Of a stretch of 15,723 nt of DNA, positions 14,194 through 15,723 are shown piece after piece. A program made the translations under genes and the position numbers. Source of the stretch: Clostridia bacterium (lineage in GTDB: Bacteria > Bacillota > Clostridia > Christensenellales > UBA1242); contig JAQUUD010000027.1 in NCBI GenBank assembly GCA_028694075.1, positions 1 to 15,723 on the forward strand, read 5' to 3'. A model generated the notes under the pieces. The model saw only the letters and a program-made list of their open reading frames with translations, did no database searches and was not told the DNA's origin. Each line of letters starts with the position of its first letter. Within the stretch, counting starts at the first letter, position 1.

Positions 14194-14568
14194 TTATTCA
14201 AAAAGTAATTAAATTAAAAAAAATCATAAATAATTAAAAATAAATATTTAAATAATTATTTTAAAAATAAAAATAATAATTTAAACGCTTTTTTAACGGA
14301 ATTTGTCTATGGAATTAATTAATTGAAAAAAATATTCCAAAAGAGAAAAACAACTGTTAAAAATAATGAATTAAATAAATAATAAGATAAATTAAAATTA
14401 AAAATAAAAAGAATTAAAAATTAAAAAAATAAAGGTTCTCAAACATTTGTGCAAAACAACCAACTGTTTTTACGACTTATGTTTTCAAATTAAAAGTTTT
14501 TTAGTAAAATTATAACATTTTTCGACATTTAATTTGTTCAAAAGTATCTACTGATTTATACTTATTGT
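14194..14568. other. Extremely AT-rich intergenic spacer
   Basis: No gene is seen in about 375 bp. The first half is nearly pure A/T, with simple runs and a short direct repeat (AAAAAGTAATT twice at 14177-14213). A 15-base motif, TTTAAACGCTTTTTT (14280-14294), also occurs at 4189-4203 after the methyltransferase gene. The right end carries the promoter of the next gene. No clear stem-loop terminator follows the upstream gene. Confidence 0.5.
14534..14562 (+). promoter_or_regulatory. Promoter of the surface-protein gene, leaderless layout
   Basis: TTGTTC (14534-14539) and TATACT (14557-14562) are spaced by 17 bp, and the ATG starts 6 bases after the -10 (14569). No ribosome site is visible. 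The geometry is the same as upstream of the membrane-protein gene at 12892. Confidence 0.5.
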
Positions 14569-15723
14569 ATGAAAGGTTGGATTTGTTGTTGTTTTTTTGC
14601 TACTATTCTTTTTGGACTAACGGCATTTATTTTTATGAATAATTTAACCGCTGAAGTCAAATCTTCCGTGTTGCCAAAGGGCAATGTTGATTTTTCGATT
14701 TTAGAGTTGCAAGATGACGAAACAATTTATTGCGGGAAAAATTGGAATAATGAATATGCAAATTACACTTTGGAAATAAGATCAAAAAATAATGAAAATT
14801 TTGAAAATCCAATTTTCTTAGAAAGCAGTAATGTTACAATTTTGCAATATTCAGAGCAAGATGATTTGATAAGTGTAAATTTTTATGTTACAAGCGGAAC
14901 TAGAATCAGTTTTGAGTTATCCGCTGACAATTTCGAAAAAGATAGCCAAAGTTTTGTTGTAACTTCGTTTGTTAACACATATCAAATTATTTTTACAAAC
15001 TTGTATAATGCATTTAATATATCTTATTCACTGGGAACGCAAACAAACAATAATAATGAAGAATATATCCTTTATTTTGTTGAAAACTCAGAAAACTTTC
15101 AACAAGCAATTGAAGATGAGTTTCCTTGTATTTTAAATTATTCTGTTATAATTAATGGTCAGCAGTTTGAAAACTGCACCGCAATTCCATCAAATCAAAA
15201 TGTTTTAGAAACTGATGCAACCGCCAAAACTATAACAGCGAAAAGCGCGGGAACGGCAAGTATTGTTTTTTCAATTTTTGATGAAAATGAAAATCAAATA
15301 ATTTTAACAGCCTTATATTTTAATGTAAAAAATGTGCCGGTTGAACAAATATCCAACTTGTCAGAAGAAGAAATTGAAATTAATTTGGCAATTAATGCTT
15401 GTTATAATTTTGCTTATGAAATTCTTCCGAATTATGCAAATGATTTTGAAATTATCTTATCAGAAAATTCAAATAATAATATAATAACATTTAATAAAAT
15501 TGAAATCATTGGTCTTGAAATAGGCGAAGTTCAACTTCATTTTATAAAAAACTCGGAAATTTATAAAATAATTACAGTTAGTGTTATAAATCAATCTTTT
15601 GAAGACTCCGAAGAAAACCCCGTTCCACCAGACCCCGAAGAAGACCCCTTGCTTGAAGATCCAGCCCCTGAAGACCCCGAAGAAGACCCAGCCCCTGAAG
15701 AAGATCCAGCCCCTGAAGAAGAA
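14569..15723 (+). CDS. Secreted Ig-like surface protein with acidic Pro repeats, 3' end outside window
   Basis: The frame is open from ATG 14569 to the edge (385 residues so far). The N-terminus MKGWICCCFFATILFGLTAF is a hydrophobic signal or membrane anchor (about residues 4-23). Then follow beta-rich Asn/Glu/Ile-rich segments. One, ATAKTITAKSAGTASIVFSI (about 220-240), resembles a bacterial Ig-like (Big_2) strand pattern. From about residue 345 the chain becomes a Pro/Glu/Asp tract of EDPAPE-type units, a common cell-wall-spanning or spacer element. I expect a surface-exposed protein with an anchor or further domains beyond the window. The function is unknown. Two or three Cys in the signal region could suggest a lipoprotein, but no clear lipobox was found. 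Confidence 0.75.
   Translation, partial: MKGWICCCFFATILFGLTAFIFMNNLTAEVKSSVLPKGNVDFSILELQDDETIYCGKNWNNEYANYTLEIRSKNNENFENPIFLESSNVTILQYSEQDDLISVNFYVTSGTRISFELSADNFEKDSQSFVVTSFVNTYQIIFTNLYNAFNISYSLGTQTNNNNEEYILYFVENSENFQQAIEDEFPCILNYSVIINGQQFENCTAIPSNQNVLETDATAKTITAKSAGTASIVFSIFDENENQIILTALYFNVKNVPVEQISNLSEEEIEINLAINACYNFAYEILPNYANDFEIILSENSNNNIITFNKIEIIGLEIGEVQLHFIKNSEIYKIITVSVINQSFEDSEENPVPPDPEEDPLLEDPAPEDPEEDPAPEEDPAPEEE
15601..15723 (+). repeat. Pro/Glu/Asp coding tandem repeat
   Basis: Imperfect units such as GAAGATCCAGCCCCT and GAAGACCCCGAA repeat to the window end and encode EDP, EDPAPE and PEEDP blocks. The region is richer in C and G than the rest of the window. It continues past the edge, so the copy number is unknown. 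Confidence 0.75.

Noticed and set aside
1..15723. CRISPR array, tRNA or rRNA genes
   Set aside because: No regularly spaced repeats and no recognisable tRNA or rRNA segments were found on reading both strands.
1..15723. TGA read as Trp (Mollicutes-type code)
   Set aside because: Trp is encoded by TGG throughout and TGA ends genes cleanly, for example at 7608-7610 and in the aminotransferase remnant.

Overview
The window is a strongly AT-rich stretch of bacterial DNA. It has Shine-Dalgarno-type ribosome sites, the standard genetic code and clostridial-type protein families: a minimal SufC/SufB pair, a YraQ/ArsP permease, DUF1848, and a GGQPFQ-type membrane protein. This points to an anaerobic, probably gut-associated member of the Bacillota (Clostridia or relatives). 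That placement is an inference from gene families and composition; no rRNA or tRNA gene is present. The region is accessory-like, with many truncated or broken genes and visible rearrangement junctions.

Left part (1-5868). On the minus strand an ArsR-family repressor is followed by a YraQ/ArsP-type permease that runs off the left edge. Each gene is preceded by a copy of the same inverted-repeat operator. Next come a tyrosine recombinase pseudogene, about 600 bp of decayed sequence, an intact RNA (guanine-N2)-type methyltransferase on the plus strand, and a broken class III aminotransferase. The aminotransferase has a one-base frameshift and has lost its PLP-contacting Asp. It is preceded by the C-terminal scrap of an unidentified gene from the same former operon.

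Middle part (5869 to about 9591). This is an Rhs/YD-repeat polymorphic-toxin tip with no front part, starting abruptly at 5869. It carries an Rhs core, a hydrophobic pretoxin region and a small C-terminal toxin-like domain. Downstream is an array of cassette remnants: three paralogous cytosolic immunity-like genes (7182, 8472, 9142), each directly preceded by a toxin 3' end (one complete, one 16-codon scrap, one 71-codon orphan). A different pair lies inside the array, a hydrophobic toxin-like tail plus a two-helix membrane immunity-like protein. The array ends at a junction that cut a DUF1848 gene in half. This array is the most interesting system in the window.

Right part (about 9592-15723). 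A truncated DUF1848 gene and a methyltransferase-like gene form a minus-strand pair. They are followed by a minimal SUF iron-sulfur scaffold operon (sufC, sufB/D-like) flanked by two near-identical copies of a promoter plus gene start. Next is a multi-pass LPG-synthase-TM/YbhN-type membrane protein, then the start of a secreted, Ig-like, Pro/Glu/Asp-repeat surface protein that runs off the right edge. The promoters of the last two genes sit so close to their start codons that leaderless transcripts are likely.
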